Shown: piece after piece, positions 62,713 to 64,000 of the stretch
Numbering within the stretch: the stretch's first letter is position 1
How the letters are laid out: each line of letters starts with the position of its first letter
Assembly (NCBI RefSeq): GCF_015209965.1
Contig: NZ_MU158689.1
Coordinates: 1,228,678-1,292,677 of the forward strand
Origin: Sphingobacterium pedocola
GTDB taxonomy: Bacteria > Bacteroidota > Bacteroidia > Sphingobacteriales > Sphingobacteriaceae
Length of the DNA stretch: 64,000 nt
Direction: 5' to 3'
Notes under the pieces: generated by a model
Database searches by the model: none
The model's input: only the letters and a program-made list of their open reading frames with translations
Told to the model about the DNA's origin: nothing
Position numbers and translations under genes: made by a program

Positions 62713-64000
62713 TTACAATCCAAAATTTTCTGGTTCGTCCGACTGCTGCGCAATTTCTTCCACGTATTCCGCTTGCAAAGTAGGCGGTACGATCTGTTTC
62801 GATTCACCCTGCATAACCGGCCACCACTTTGCATATAACCTTTCGGCTATCTCCAGGCTGTGGCCAGCTGCTACCGCGGGATACGTTTCGTGCCCCTCGG
62901 TCCACGACTTTTCCCATGAGGAAAGCGCGTCAAAGAACGCATTCGCATTGTTTGCAGGTCGGCCGTAAGACTTACGCAGTTTTCGCTCGTGGTAGCGTTT
63001 GTTTTCATCAGCTGGCTGTTCTAAGAGGTAATCAATAAACATCCGCCAGCGCGGTACGTAAAAGCCTTTGATTAAGCCAGACCATTGCCTGTTGGAATAA
63101 TCAAAAAACAAGGCATTGGGTGTTACTGGCCCCCATACCGTTATAAGCGTTCGTGCAGCTTGTTCATAGCGGTTTTGCTCCTCCTCGTAATTTCCCCATT
63201 TTCGCGCGTCGTTAAGCCATTTACCCAACAGGAATTCCTCCCGTGTCGCCAACAGATCATCCAGATCTTCCATAAGTTCAATAAATTGTCGACCAGCCCT
63301 ACGCAATGCGTTTAGGTCTTTGTTTTTATACGCGATATTAATCTTTTGATGTAACAATAACGATAAATCCACTAGACACTGCCGTGCGACATCCACTACA
63401 TCATATTGGAACGTGGCTTTCTCTCCGAGTTCATTTGCCGCGTTGCGCATTTCGTTCCAAGCCGTCCACAGATCAATTAATGGATAGTCTCTCACCATAT
63501 CACCATTCATGGATACACTGGGCATAAATAATGCCGGGCGCGCGCATATAGGCGATTCCATGGAGATGATCTTCACCTTCTTTTGCTGATACACTGTTGC
63601 CAACAATATTTCCCAAGCGCGTGCAGCAGCCTCAGGTAGACTGCCGTAACGGGACTTGGCGTATTGTTTAGTCCAAGTCGGCGGGTCTTGTACGTCCTGA
63701 TGCCAAGCAATCTCCGTGGCAGCCTGATAAATAATGGGATTATGCTCGATTGCTTCCGGAAAGATGCCAAGCCCCTGCACGTTTTGGGCAGCAGGTAAAC
63801 GCTTCAAATGCAAGGCGTGACTCAGGAAATGCGTCATATTTCCACCCATATAATTTCGTCCCCCAAAATTATGCATCATACCGACTACCCAAGGCCTGCC
63901 CCAGTAGCTCTCGTGTTTTTTCCAGTTTGTCCCCGTCAGCGCCATCATCAGCGTCCGGTCCTTTGGGACAGCCCGCAGCAATCCCTGTCTAAGCGACCAA
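62713..64000 (-). CDS. GH89 alpha-N-acetylglucosaminidase (partial, N-terminus beyond window)
   Basis: The frame is open through the right edge (WSLRQGLLRAVPKDRTLM...), so the N-terminal half, including one of the two catalytic glutamates, is outside. In the visible ~428 residues, RPWVVGMMHNFGGRNYMGGNM and NVQGLGIFPEAIEHNPIIYQAATEIAW match the NAGLU family core, including the GIxPE catalytic-site Glu. C-terminal helices (DVARQCLVDLSLLLHQ, RYHERKLRKSYGRPANN) also fit GH89. It removes alpha-linked GlcNAc, as in heparan sulfate or gastric mucin O-glycans. Convergent with the symporter gene, 21 bases apart. Confidence 0.88.
   Translation of the reverse strand, partial: WSLRQGLLRAVPKDRTLMMALTGTNWKKHESYWGRPWVVGMMHNFGGRNYMGGNMTHFLSHALHLKRLPAAQNVQGLGIFPEAIEHNPIIYQAATEIAWHQDVQDPPTWTKQYAKSRYGSLPEAAARAWEILLATVYQQKKVKIISMESPICARPALFMPSVSMNGDMVRDYPLIDLWTAWNEMRNAANELGEKATFQYDVVDVARQCLVDLSLLLHQKINIAYKNKDLNALRRAGRQFIELMEDLDDLLATREEFLLGKWLNDARKWGNYEEEQNRYEQAARTLITVWGPVTPNALFFDYSNRQWSGLIKGFYVPRWRMFIDYLLEQPADENKRYHERKLRKSYGRPANNANAFFDALSSWEKSWTEGHETYPAVAAGHSLEIAERLYAKWWPVMQGESKQIVPPTLQAEYVEEIAQQSDEPENFGL

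Overview
The window looks like a chromosomal segment of a Bacteroidota bacterium, most likely family Sphingobacteriaceae (Sphingobacterium/Pedobacter-like). The evidence is moderate-to-low GC, two SusC/SusD pairs, a DUF5686 outer-membrane protein, YtrA-GntR and Bacteroidota-type LuxR regulators, a tmRNA tag ending GEENYALAA, and promoters matching the Bacteroidota pattern TTTG-N19-TAnnTTTG. The genus is inferred from these family traits, not from any database comparison. No rRNA, tRNA, CRISPR array, transposase or phage gene was seen.

Layout. 1-20 kb holds mostly single genes or short operons: a repeat-rich secreted protein cut by the left edge, a LuxR-type membrane regulator, S1/P1 nuclease, lipocalin, DUF937 protein, alkaline phosphatase, Ssb, a class IV aminotransferase, an RluA-type pseudouridine synthase, an ACC-deaminase-like PLP enzyme, a KdgF-like cupin, a DUF5686 protein, an M60 mucinase-type protease, a collagen-like lipoprotein and a metallophosphoesterase. 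19.8-20.4 kb carries ssrA (minus strand), followed by partial copies of its 3' end and strong hairpins. 20.5-35.3 kb holds a histone-H1-like Ala/Lys/Pro repeat protein, a type II NADH dehydrogenase, a minimal hisGD operon with an unannotated histidine-rich leader peptide, a lipase, a five-gene two-component operon (response regulator, kinase, USP-like protein, membrane protein, YoaK), a Crp/Fnr regulator with an AhpD-like protein, and a GntR-ABC operon with a near-palindromic operator. Facing that operon is a candidate short plus-strand RNA (promoter plus terminator, no ORF).

35.6-61.1 kb is one sialic-acid utilisation locus: four sialidases, a sialate O-acetylesterase, NanM mutarotase, NanA lyase, an MFS transporter, a ROK sugar kinase, two SusC/SusD pairs, two multi-FAS1 lipoproteins and a FadR-type GntR regulator. 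Four copies of a palindrome, TTATGT-N3-ACAwAw, lie at or near -7 boxes in front of the locus's transcription units, which suggests that the GntR protein represses the whole locus. The expected route is: O-acetyl groups removed and sialic acid released at the cell surface, SusCD import, NanM anomer conversion, MFS transport across the inner membrane, cleavage by NanA to ManNAc and pyruvate, then amino-sugar phosphorylation by the ROK kinase. The ManNAc 2-epimerase is not in the window. At the right edge a dicarboxylate symporter and a GH89 alpha-N-acetylglucosaminidase (cut by the edge) extend the glycan-degrading theme.
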